From assembly GCA_016764135.1 (NCBI GenBank), contig JAESSL010000042.1, forward strand, positions 1 through 7,098: 7,098 nt of DNA, in the 5' to 3' direction. A program made the position numbers and the translations under genes. A model generated the notes under the pieces. It was not told the origin of the DNA and did not search any database. It worked only from the letters and a program-made list of their open reading frames with translations. Source of the stretch: Alphaproteobacteria bacterium. GTDB lineage: Bacteria; Pseudomonadota; Alphaproteobacteria; UBA8366; GCA-2717185. Shown here piece by piece: positions 1 to 6,032 of the stretch. How positions within the stretch are numbered: position 1 is the stretch's first letter; every line of letters begins with the position of its first letter.

Positions 1-2
1 TC

Positions 3-158
3 GTGCTGGATTTACTGGAAACGAAAAATTCTAAATCGACTCTGAGAAACCCGGGCGTAACCACGGTGACTCAGTTTGTAAAAAAATGGACTGGTCAGGT
101 CACGATGCAACGGCGGTACTCACATCGCACTTTCGGCGAATGGCTTCGCACTGCCTGA
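3..158 (+). CDS. Possible 3' end of a protein gene, function unknown
   Basis: An open frame runs from the window edge to a TGA at 156-158, giving about 51 residues and ending in TFGEWLRTA. No start is visible, so it would be the C-terminal tail of a gene that begins outside the window. The tail is basic (several Lys and Arg) and contains no motif I recognise. Codon third positions are more A/T-rich than in the neighbouring sel genes, so it may be less constrained, recently acquired or not coding at all. It converges on selB, whose stop lies only 21 bases further on. An open frame of this length can arise by chance, so confidence is low. Confidence 0.35.
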   Translation: MLDLLETKNSKSTLRNPGVTTVTQFVKKWTGQVTMQRRYSHRTFGEWLRTA

Positions 159-179
159 TTCAGCGATAATTCCGTATTT

Positions 180-2102
180 TTAAGCCGCAAAAACCTCATG
201 CGCGGATTTGACGATACGGCGGCGATTTTCAGCGCGCCGCGTCAAACCTGCGCGATCAAAATATTCCAGCAACTGAATCGTCAGATTTCGGCCCAACCCG
301 GACAATTTATTATATTCGCCGGCGGTGAACTGCGCGTCCTCCGCTCCCTTGGCCAGGTCCTCGGCCATCTTGCCTAAAACATGCAGAGTCGAGGGCAGGA
401 AATATCGGTTATCGGCAACCCTCGCGAGCAAGCCAATCCGCACGGCGCGTTGCAAAAACTGGCCTAAGGGCCGCGCGTCCATTTCAACTTCATCCGCGAT
501 CTCCAGCAGTCGCGGCGGACGCGTACCCGCAGAATCCAGCATTTCCTCGACTTCCAGCCACAACGCCGAATCCTCGGCGGAAAACGCCGGACGGTGGCTG
601 GGCAGCGCCAATTGCGCGCCATCCCGCACGATTTTACGATCTCGAAGAAGCCCGACGATCGCCGCATTAAACGTTTCATCAGAGGTGCGCCGCCCCATCA
701 AGCGACGCAATCGACCCTCTTCCGGGCCAGGCCGGTCCGGCCATTTAGCATGCCAGTCGCGTAGAGAGGACACCAGTAATTCACCAATGGCGACCCAATG
801 ATCCGACGACATGCCAATCGGCTTTTGAGGGCGGCCCAATTTGACCATCTCCGCGTCACGCCACACCGTTTCCGCTTCACCAGACGTCAGGTTGCGGCCT
901 GCGGCGAAGCGGTTGAGGTCCACGCCGCCGGGGCTGTGGCTTAATATTGTTTCCAACGCCGCGGCATCGCTGCTTTGCTCCGCCCCGCGCACGACCAACA
1001 ACCGTTCTGGTCTCGCGCGCCCCCGCGCTGGCGAAAACGGATCAATCACCGTACCGCCGCCCAGAGTGCGGCGCGCCGACTGATCCCGCAGAATGAAACG
1101 GTCGCCTTGTAACGCACCAATGGGCCGGTCGAGGACAATTTGCGCCAAACCGCTTTCCCCCACAGGGATTTCACGATCCTCGAGCGTCGCTACCCGCGCG
1201 CCGACATCCACCGCGCCCAGATGCAAATGCACAGGCGTCCAGTGACGCAAAGGCCGCCCCTCGGACGACAATACCCGGACGCGCGCATCAAACCGGTCAG
1301 TTGGCGCATGAGCGATTTCGCCCACAATCCAATCGCCGCGCGACACCGCTTCCTTCGTTAAATCGGCGCCCGCGATATTCAACGCACAGCGCTCGCCGGC
1401 AAAACCGGTTTGCGCATCTCGGTTTTGCGCGTGAATGGCGCGCACCCGCACCTCGATCCCCTGCGGCGTCAACATCAAGCGGTCGCCAACTTTCGCCTGC
1501 CCCGCGTAAACCGTTCCGGTCACGACCAGACCAGAACCGGTGATGGTGAACACCCGGTCGATAGCGAGACGAAAATTGCCCGCGGACGAGCGGCTTTGCA
1601 CCGTTCGCGCGGCTTCAATCAAATGCGCCTTCAAGTCGGGCACGCCCTCGCCGGTAATCCCGGAAACCGGCAACACCGGCGCCCCTGCGAGGCTCGTCCC
1701 CTCCAGAATTTGCTCGATTTCAGCCATCGCTTCCGCCTGGCGCGCCTCATCCACCCGATCAATTTTGGTCAGCGCCACCGCGCCGACCGAAACGCCAAGC
1801 AGGTTCAAAATCGCCAGATGTTCCAGCGTTTGCGGCATAGGCCCATCATCGGCGGCGACAATCAGCAACGCGAAATCAATCGCGCCAACGCCCGCCAACA
1901 TATTTCGAACGAATTTTTCATGGCCGGGGACATCAACAAAGCCCAGCACCAGATCGTCTTCCACGGGCTCATAGGCAAAACCAAGATCAATGGTCAGACC
2001 GCGGCGTTGCTCTTCTGGCAGGCGGTCGGCGTCAACGCCGGTCAACGCCTTTACCAACGACGTTTTGCCGTGATCGATATGTCCCGCCGTCGCAATAATC
2101 AT
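180..2102 (-). CDS. selB: Selenocysteine-specific translation elongation factor SelB
   Basis: This cytoplasmic GTPase binds Sec-tRNA(Sec) and carries it to ribosomes paused at UGA codons marked by a SECIS hairpin. The protein has 640 residues, close to the usual 610-640 for bacterial SelB. The N-terminal GTPase domain shows G1 GHIDHGKT (residues 7-14), the G2 region RGLTIDLGF (34-42), G3 DVPGHEKF (57-64) and G4 TKID (112-115). The GLTIDLGF form is typical of SelB rather than EF-Tu. EF-Tu-like beta-barrel domains follow (about 175-340, including ITGSGLVVTGTV), then a long C-terminal region of winged helices. The last of these (about 590-635, LLEYFDRAGLTRR) matches the part of SelB known to bind SECIS RNA. 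The start ATG lies inside the selA stop (ATGA overlap), so translation is probably coupled to selA. There is no strong ribosome binding site of its own. All key motifs are intact. Confidence 0.97.
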   Translation of the reverse strand: MIIATAGHIDHGKTSLVKALTGVDADRLPEEQRRGLTIDLGFAYEPVEDDLVLGFVDVPGHEKFVRNMLAGVGAIDFALLIVAADDGPMPQTLEHLAILNLLGVSVGAVALTKIDRVDEARQAEAMAEIEQILEGTSLAGAPVLPVSGITGEGVPDLKAHLIEAARTVQSRSSAGNFRLAIDRVFTITGSGLVVTGTVYAGQAKVGDRLMLTPQGIEVRVRAIHAQNRDAQTGFAGERCALNIAGADLTKEAVSRGDWIVGEIAHAPTDRFDARVRVLSSEGRPLRHWTPVHLHLGAVDVGARVATLEDREIPVGESGLAQIVLDRPIGALQGDRFILRDQSARRTLGGGTVIDPFSPARGRARPERLLVVRGAEQSSDAAALETILSHSPGGVDLNRFAAGRNLTSGEAETVWRDAEMVKLGRPQKPIGMSSDHWVAIGELLVSSLRDWHAKWPDRPGPEEGRLRRLMGRRTSDETFNAAIVGLLRDRKIVRDGAQLALPSHRPAFSAEDSALWLEVEEMLDSAGTRPPRLLEIADEVEMDARPLGQFLQRAVRIGLLARVADNRYFLPSTLHVLGKMAEDLAKGAEDAQFTAGEYNKLSGLGRNLTIQLLEYFDRAGLTRRAENRRRIVKSAHEVFAA

Positions 2103-3526
2103 GAGTTCAGTAATCCGTCCAACTGCGCGATGAAGCCGGCTTCATCTTCCAGACAACGCAGATCAAGGATCAATGCGTTCTCCCGAACCCGGCCAATGAC
2201 GGGCGCCGGCAGCGACCGAAACGATTCAACAAGCTGACGCAACGCCGCAGCCGCGCCTTTCGCGGGCGTCACCGGGCGTAATTCCAGCGCAGCGCTCTCT
2301 AGTCGGTCAACCGGCAGGGACCCGCTACCGATCTGACTTTGACAGGCAATGAGGGAAACCGTCACGGAACTGCCCAAACGTTTGGACACTTCCGGCGCAA
2401 GACGGCGCGCCGCGGCCTCTATATCCTCGGCGCTGCGGGCCAAAAGGCGCAGGGTCGGCAGTTTTTCCACCAGGCTGTCCGGGTCGGCATAGAGACGCAG
2501 AACCGCCTCCAGCGCCGCAATCGTGACCTTGTCCACACGCAATGCGCGCTTCATCGGGTTTTCCTTGATCCGGGCGACCAGATCGGCGCGCCCGACAATA
2601 ATCCCGCATTGCGGACCGCCCAGCAGTTTGTCTCCGCTGAACGTCACCAGATCCGCGCCGTCGGCGATGGATTCAGCGGGCGTTGGTTCATGAGGCAAGC
2701 CGAAGCGCTCCATCTCCACCAACATGCCCGCGCCCAGATCCACCACGAACGGGATGTCATGATCATGCGCAAGCGTCGCCAATGTTTTCTCTGGCACGGC
2801 GGCGGTGAAGCCTTCAATGGCGTAATTGCTGGCGTGCACCTTCATCAACAGCGCCGTGTCTTCACCGATGGCGCCGGCGAAATCCTTGGCGTGCGTGCGG
2901 TTCGTCGTTCCAACTTCACGCAACACGCATCCAGCGCGGGTCATGATATCGGGAATGCGAAACGCGCCGCCAATTTCAATCAACTCGCCACGCGATACGA
3001 TTACTTCCTTGTCCTGCCCCAGCGTATTCAAAAGCAACAGGACAGCCGCCGCGTTATTATTGACGATTGTCGCCGCCTCGGCGCCGGTCAGGCGCTTGAT
3101 CCAACCTTCCAGATGGTCGTCGCGATCGCCCCGACGGCCCTTCGCAAGGTCATATTCGACATTGCTGGCGCCCGCCGCCGCAACCATCGCCGCAATCGCA
3201 ACGTCCGGTAGCGGAGCGCGTCCCAGATTGGTATGCAATACGGTGCCGGTCAGATTGAAAACGCGCTTTAGACTGGGCGCCATCAGCGCCTCGAGCACGG
3301 TCGCCGCCCGCGCTAAAATTCCGTCCTGTGAATAATCCACCGACGTATTATCCGTCGCGTCCTGCGACGACATTTGACGCCGCAACGACGACAAAACCAC
3401 CCGTACGGCATCCAGAACGGCGGCGCGGCCATACTGATCCGTGAGCGCAATCGCCGCATCATCGCGCAGCAAACGATCAACGGAAGGAATGGCGGAAGGG
3501 TTGGATTTTTTTACGGTTGGAGACAT
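2099..3526 (-). CDS. selA: L-seryl-tRNA(Sec) selenium transferase (selenocysteine synthase) SelA
   Basis: This PLP-dependent enzyme converts Ser-tRNA(Sec) to Sec-tRNA(Sec) using selenophosphate made by SelD. The protein has 475 residues, near the 463 of E. coli SelA. The N-terminus (IPSVDRLLRDD, 13-23) matches the family's tRNA-binding N-terminal domain. The core has NLTGTVLHTNLGRAPL (91-106), SNVEYDLAKGRRGDRD (121-136) and the PLP-lysine motif SGDKLLGGPQCG (297-308) with Lys300 as the predicted Schiff-base residue. The ATG is the only plausible start: an in-frame TAG lies three codons upstream and no other start codon follows soon. No clear Shine-Dalgarno sequence precedes it. The upstream leader contains two stem-loops that may regulate expression. 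The gene ends in TGA overlapping the selB ATG. No selD or selC is in view, so the rest of the pathway is encoded elsewhere. Confidence 0.97.
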   Translation of the reverse strand: MSPTVKKSNPSAIPSVDRLLRDDAAIALTDQYGRAAVLDAVRVVLSSLRRQMSSQDATDNTSVDYSQDGILARAATVLEALMAPSLKRVFNLTGTVLHTNLGRAPLPDVAIAAMVAAAGASNVEYDLAKGRRGDRDDHLEGWIKRLTGAEAATIVNNNAAAVLLLLNTLGQDKEVIVSRGELIEIGGAFRIPDIMTRAGCVLREVGTTNRTHAKDFAGAIGEDTALLMKVHASNYAIEGFTAAVPEKTLATLAHDHDIPFVVDLGAGMLVEMERFGLPHEPTPAESIADGADLVTFSGDKLLGGPQCGIIVGRADLVARIKENPMKRALRVDKVTIAALEAVLRLYADPDSLVEKLPTLRLLARSAEDIEAAARRLAPEVSKRLGSSVTVSLIACQSQIGSGSLPVDRLESAALELRPVTPAKGAAAALRQLVESFRSLPAPVIGRVRENALILDLRCLEDEAGFIAQLDGLLNS

Positions 3527-3559
3527 GGGCGCAAGCTATGCCGCGAATCTCGACCCGTC

Positions 3560-3588
3560 AACGCTTGCCTCTTCCAGCAAGACGCGTT
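3560..3588 (-). promoter_or_regulatory. Bulged stem-loop in the selA leader, SECIS-like candidate
   Basis: Read on the minus strand, AACGC pairs with GCGTT and TTGC pairs with GCAA, separated on the 5' side by a three-base GTC bulge and closed by the 8-base loop TGGAAGAG. An alternative register gives CTTGC/GCAAG plus AACG/CGTT with a CGT bulge. The element ends 33 bases before the selA ATG. In E. coli a SECIS-like hairpin at the start of selAB binds SelB and lowers expression, and SelB recognises a bulged U below a short stem whose loop carries GG. The candidate shares a bulge with a U and a loop with GG, but no close sequence match. Its function is inferred. Confidence 0.3.
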
Positions 3589-3591
3589 GGC

Positions 3592-3619
3592 GGCGGTGGG
3601 CGCAATATTACCCACCGCC
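3592..3619 (-). terminator. Perfect 9-bp stem-loop between the small gene and selA, possible terminator
   Basis: GGCGGTGGG (3592-3600) pairs perfectly with CCCACCGCC (3611-3619) around a 10-base AT-rich loop. The stem is very GC-rich and should be stable in RNA from either strand. It lies 23 bases after the stop of the 64-residue gene, which suits a terminator or attenuator. No T-run follows it on either strand, so it is not a canonical intrinsic terminator. It could instead be part of the selA leader together with the neighbouring bulged hairpin. Confidence 0.35.
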
Positions 3620-3642
3620 ACATTCGTGATCAGAACAAAGCG

Positions 3643-3837
3643 TCAGGCCCCATGCGCCTTCGACGTCGGCGACAACTCAGCCAGCGCGTTATAGATCCGG
3701 CTTACGCCATGTCCGATTTGTCGAAGATGTAGAGACAAAGCCTGACTACGCATGTAACGCCCGCGCGCCATGGCGGCGTCGATGACCTCTTGGTCCAGGT
3801 TTATGTCGCGGGGATCGATGAATTGATTGTTTTGCAT
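3643..3837 (-). CDS. Small uncharacterised protein, 64 residues
   Basis: The predicted protein begins MQNNQFIDPRDINLD and has a basic amphipathic middle (AAMARGRYMRSQALS, about 21-35) followed by LHLRQIGHGVSRIYNALAEL. There is no signal peptide, membrane segment or cysteine pair. The pattern of an acidic N-terminus, then A-R-x-x-R-S/A-x-A-L and a second amphipathic helix resembles short conserved alphaproteobacterial proteins of unknown function (the type I recall as RSP_7527-like), but I cannot confirm membership. The start at 3837 is chosen because AAGGA lies 8 bases upstream; a longer frame to 3957 would run through AT-rich promoter-like DNA. It is divergent from lysR and upstream of selA in the same direction, with 116 bases and a stable hairpin between, so co-transcription with selAB is uncertain. 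Function unknown. Confidence 0.6.
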   Translation of the reverse strand: MQNNQFIDPRDINLDQEVIDAAMARGRYMRSQALSLHLRQIGHGVSRIYNALAELSPTSKAHGA

Positions 3838-3845
3838 GATCTCAA

Positions 3846-3850
3846 TCCTT
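3846..3850 (-). promoter_or_regulatory. Ribosome binding site of the 64-residue gene
   Basis: AAGGA on the minus strand sits 8 bases before the ATG at 3837 within a purine-rich run. It supports the short 64-residue start over an upstream in-frame ATG at 3957, which would have no comparable site. Confidence 0.6.
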
Positions 3851-3950
3851 TTTTCTTGTTTGTTTCTCTTGGGTTTCAGTTCCGACGCTTTTAGCGCCGC
3901 AACGTTGAAACAGATATAATTGTTTCCCTTAAGATTTATAATCGATATAT

Positions 3951-3971
3951 AATTCACATTATTTGTGAATT
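3951..3971. promoter_or_regulatory. Palindrome upstream of lysR, candidate operator
   Basis: The arms AATTCACA and TGTGAATT are perfect inverted repeats of 8 bases around a 5-base centre. The left arm overlaps a TATAAT box at 3948-3953, and the right arm ends 19 bases before the lysR ATG. LysR-type regulators commonly bind dyads in the region between divergent genes and repress their own gene, so this is a candidate autoregulatory site. The symmetric spacing is T-N13-A rather than the classic T-N11-A, so another regulator could bind here. Confidence 0.4.
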
Positions 3972-3990
3972 TAATTCCGGAATACGTCGC

Positions 3991-4902
3991 ATGGACGCTT
4001 CAAGCGAGATGACTGTTTTTGTAGAGGTCGTGCGCGAAGGTGGGTTTTCCGCGGCCGCGCGCAATCTGAACCGAACGCCCTCTGCAATCAGCAAGCAGAT
4101 TTCACGGTTGGAGGACCGACTAAGCGTTCGCCTTCTCAACCGCACCACGCGGCAACTCAGCACGACCGACGAGGGCGAGACCTATTTTCACCGCGCGGAG
4201 GCGATTCTGGCTGACATCGCGGAAACGGAGGAATTGATCTCCAATCAAGGTGCGACGATTAGAGGCCAGCTTCGGGTAACGTGCTCCACCGCCTTCGGGC
4301 GCCAGCAGATCGTGCCGATTCTACCGGAATTTCTGGCGAAATACCCTGAATTGAAAATGCAGTTGTCCCTCTCGGACACCATGGTCGATTTAGTTCAAGA
4401 AGGCTTTGACGTCGCCATCCGAATGGCGGAACTGAACGATTCCTCCCTCGTCGCACGGCGTTTGGCGGTGGCCCAACGGGTGGTTTGCGCGGCGCCGTCT
4501 TACTTCGAAAAACACGGCGCGCCGAAACACCCGACCGAACTGGTAGAGCATAACTGCCTGGTGCTACGCGCGGCAGCAGCAATGAACGACTGGGCGTTCC
4601 TGCTCGATGGCGAAGTTCACACGATTCATGTCGATGGCGGGTTTGAGGCCAATAGCGGCGTCGCCGTGCACGAAGCCACCCTTGCGGGTCTCGGCATTAG
4701 CCAATTAGCGACATTTGTCTCCGCGCCGGATTTACGGGCCGGACGACTGGTGTCCTGTCTCGATGAGTATGTCATCAGCGAAACGCCCGTCTACGCAGTC
4801 TACCCCCACCGGCGCCACTTGTCGCAAAAAGTACGCGTCTTTATCGACTTCCTCGTGGAGATTTTCGGCGGCACCCCGCCCTGGGGCGACCTGCCAGAAT
4901 AA
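3991..4902 (+). CDS. LysR-family transcriptional regulator (CrgA-like group)
   Basis: This 303-residue cytoplasmic DNA-binding regulator has the usual LysR length and layout. The N-terminal winged helix-turn-helix spans about residues 5-63, with FSAAARNLNRTPSAISKQIS as the HTH and LSVRLLNRTTRQLSTTDEG as the wing. A linker helix follows (64-88), then a periplasmic-binding-protein-like effector domain starting at GQLRVTCSTAFGRQQIVPIL (about 92-111), with IRMAEL typical of the CrgA-like subgroup. The first ATG has GGAA 8 bases upstream; a second ATG at codon 7 is a possible alternative. The gene is divergent from the small 64-residue gene and 99 bases upstream of an SMP-30 family lactonase in the same direction, which is the most likely target. 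The inducer cannot be deduced from sequence. Confidence 0.95.
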   Translation: MDASSEMTVFVEVVREGGFSAAARNLNRTPSAISKQISRLEDRLSVRLLNRTTRQLSTTDEGETYFHRAEAILADIAETEELISNQGATIRGQLRVTCSTAFGRQQIVPILPEFLAKYPELKMQLSLSDTMVDLVQEGFDVAIRMAELNDSSLVARRLAVAQRVVCAAPSYFEKHGAPKHPTELVEHNCLVLRAAAAMNDWAFLLDGEVHTIHVDGGFEANSGVAVHEATLAGLGISQLATFVSAPDLRAGRLVSCLDEYVISETPVYAVYPHRRHLSQKVRVFIDFLVEIFGGTPPWGDLPE

Positions 4903-4922
4903 CCGAAGAGGTTTCGCACATT

Positions 4923-4951
4923 TTGACTCAAATCCCCTGACGGCGGATAGT
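4923..4951 (+). promoter_or_regulatory. Predicted sigma70-type promoter of the SMP-30 gene
   Basis: TTGACT (4923-4928, five of six consensus bases) and GATAGT (4946-4951, four of six) are separated by the optimal 17 bases. Transcription would start near 4958 and give a leader of about 45 bases. The promoter lies wholly in the gap after lysR, so the lactonase need not depend on read-through from lysR. Confidence 0.45.
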
Positions 4952-4966
4952 TTTGGTTCAACCAAA
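4952..4966. promoter_or_regulatory. Perfect 15-bp palindrome at the SMP-30 promoter, candidate operator
   Basis: TTTGGTT and AACCAAA are perfect 7-base arms around a single C. The site contains the T-N11-A spacing (T4953, A4965) within a dyad, which is the classic LysR-family box. It begins immediately after the predicted -10 and covers the predicted transcription start, so a bound protein would be expected to block initiation. The LysR protein encoded just upstream is the obvious candidate, but a GntR- or LacI-type regulator would also fit. Confidence 0.45.
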
Positions 4967-4988
4967 TTTATTCACCGTCACACCATTT

Positions 4989-4993
4989 GGGGA
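4989..4993 (+). promoter_or_regulatory. Ribosome binding site fixing the SMP-30 start
   Basis: GGGGA lies 8 bases before the ATG at 5002. It supports that ATG over the in-frame TTG at 4987, which overlaps the site itself. The bases ATTTGG at 4985-4990 can pair with CCAAAT at 4962-4967, so the leader could partly hide this site. Confidence 0.6.
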
Positions 4994-5001
4994 ATTTTGA
5001 T

Positions 5002-5928
5002 ATGAGTCTTTACCCGCCGCCTCAGGACATTCAGACGACGGTGTATGCCCGTCTGCCGGACCATTTGCACAAAAACGCGCGCTCAGCCTGGGCTGACGCC
5101 AGCAAGGGCGGCGTAAAACTCAACGGGTTTCTGGAAGGCCCTTCTTTCGACCGGGACGGCAATTTGTATCTGGTCGACATCCCCTTCGGACGGATATTAC
5201 GCTTATCCGCCGATGGCGCGGATTGGTCGGTCATCGCTGAATATGACGGCGAACCGAACGGCTTGAAGATCCGCAATGACGGCCAAATCTTCATCGCTGA
5301 TTACAAAAACGGGATTATGCAATTAGACCCCGCCACGGGCGAAGTGACGCCCTATATCGCCCGGGCGAAAATGGAGAGCTTCAAGGGTTGCAACGATCTG
5401 GTCTTCGCCAAGGACGGAAGCCTGTATTTTACCGATCAGGGTCTGACCGGCATGCATGACCCTACAGGTCGCGTCTATCGCCAGAACACCGACGGTCGGC
5501 TGGAATGCATGATCGACACGATCCCCAGCCCCAACGGCCTTGTGCCCAATCTGGACGAATCGCTGCTGTATATCGCCGTCACGCGAGCCAATCAGGTATG
5601 GCGGATGCCGTTACCGCGCGATGGCGGCACCTTCAAAGTCGGCGTCTTCATACAATTGTCCGGCGGACTTGGCGGGCCGGACGGCATGGCGCTGGATTCG
5701 TCGGGGAACCTGGCGGTTTGCCACGCGGGCAATGGCAGCGTCTGGATATTCAGCGAGTTGGGCGAACCCTTGTACCGGGTGCGATCCTGCGAGGGACTGT
5801 TCACGACCAATTGCGCCTTTGGCGGTCCAGACGGAAAGTCTTTGTTCATAACGGAATCGGATTCAAATACGGTTTTGCGCGCCGAATTACCGACCGCCGG
5901 AAAAACAATGTATTCGCATATGAATTAG
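5002..5928 (+). CDS. SMP-30/gluconolactonase-family hydrolase
   Basis: The 308-residue protein is a six-bladed beta-propeller of the SMP-30/gluconolactonase/LRE family, whose members are metal-dependent hydrolases, mostly of sugar or other lactones. The four expected metal ligands are visible: Glu45 in LEGPSF, Asn131 in GCNDLVF, Asn178 in SPNGLV and Asp227 in GPDGMA. Their spacing (86, 47, 49) closely follows the human SMP-30 ligands Glu18, Asn103, Asn154 and Asp204. Other family signatures are FDRDGNLYLVDIPFGRI (49-65) and LYFTDQG (141-147). No signal peptide is present, so it is probably cytoplasmic. About 27 extra residues precede the first ligand region compared with human SMP-30. It follows the LysR gene and has its own predicted promoter and operator. 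A role in hydrolysing an aldonolactone during sugar or sugar-acid catabolism is likely, but the substrate is unknown; Drp35-like lactonase activity is an alternative. Confidence 0.93.
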   Translation: MSLYPPPQDIQTTVYARLPDHLHKNARSAWADASKGGVKLNGFLEGPSFDRDGNLYLVDIPFGRILRLSADGADWSVIAEYDGEPNGLKIRNDGQIFIADYKNGIMQLDPATGEVTPYIARAKMESFKGCNDLVFAKDGSLYFTDQGLTGMHDPTGRVYRQNTDGRLECMIDTIPSPNGLVPNLDESLLYIAVTRANQVWRMPLPRDGGTFKVGVFIQLSGGLGGPDGMALDSSGNLAVCHAGNGSVWIFSELGEPLYRVRSCEGLFTTNCAFGGPDGKSLFITESDSNTVLRAELPTAGKTMYSHMN

Positions 5929-5951
5929 TCCCGCAATACGACGCGTATACA

Positions 5952-5979
5952 TTTACACACCGGCGCCAAGTGCGATACT
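5952..5979 (+). promoter_or_regulatory. Possible promoter of the exported beta-propeller gene
   Basis: TTTACA (5952-5957, five of six consensus bases) and GATACT (5974-5979, four of six) are spaced by 16 bases. The start would fall near 5986. The -10 resembles that of the SMP-30 promoter (GATAGT). Together with the 104-base gap, this suggests the gene is transcribed separately, although read-through from the SMP-30 gene is not excluded. Confidence 0.35.
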
Positions 5980-5993
5980 TTAACGCCTATGTT

Positions 5994-6007
5994 CTCCCGA
6001 TAGGGAG
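5994..6007 (+). other. Small hairpin in the leader of the beta-propeller gene
   Basis: CTCCC (5994-5998) and GGGAG (6003-6007) form a perfect 5-bp stem with a GATA tetraloop. It lies 25 bases before the start codon and 15 bases before the AGGAG ribosome binding site (6023-6027), so it leaves that site free. It has no T-run, so it is not an obvious terminator. It may simply shape the 5' end of the transcript. Confidence 0.25.
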
Positions 6008-6032
6008 GCCCACGGGAATAGCAGGAGCACCC

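Larger units (their letters stand above)
3838..3990. promoter_or_regulatory. AT-rich divergent promoter region between the small gene and lysR
   Basis: This 153-base gap separates two divergent genes and is much richer in A/T than its surroundings, especially 3908-3975. On the plus strand it contains three exact TATAAT boxes, at 3915-3920, 3937-3942 and 3948-3953. None has a convincing -35 at 16-18 bases, so the actual lysR promoter cannot be fixed by eye. Several TATA-like hexamers are also present on the minus strand for the small gene. The lysR start is preceded by GGAA (3979-3982) at 8 bases. Confidence 0.5.

Noticed and set aside
136..149. GCGAA-TGGC-TTCGC hairpin as a terminator between the left frame and selB
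   Set aside because: The stem is only 5 bp, lies inside the open frame, and the nearest T-run is about 25 bases later.
2050..2101. Recoding of the selA TGA stop as selenocysteine
   Set aside because: SelA is already full length, the frame beyond reaches TAA after 16 codons, and it overlaps the well-defined selB start.
1410..3211. Long plus-strand open frames (to 275 and 290 codons) opposite selB and selA
   Set aside because: They are antisense to intact, well-conserved genes, encode Arg/His/Gln-rich low-quality sequence with no domain, and arise from GC-rich third positions.
3838..3957. Upstream extension of the small gene to a 104-residue protein
   Set aside because: The added residues are encoded by AT-rich promoter-like DNA, and a good ribosome binding site precedes the internal ATG at 3837.
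4923..4970. tRNA-like string with ACTCAAAT and GGTTCAACC
   Set aside because: No anticodon stem, T-stem or acceptor stem pairs around it. The stretch is better explained as a promoter plus palindrome.
4987..5001. TTG start for the SMP-30 protein, five residues earlier
   Set aside because: The GGGGA ribosome binding site lies within this stretch at correct spacing for the ATG at 5002.
5936..5948. ATACG-ACG-CGTAT inverted repeat after the SMP-30 stop as a terminator
   Set aside because: The 5-bp AT-containing stem is weak, with no T-run after it.
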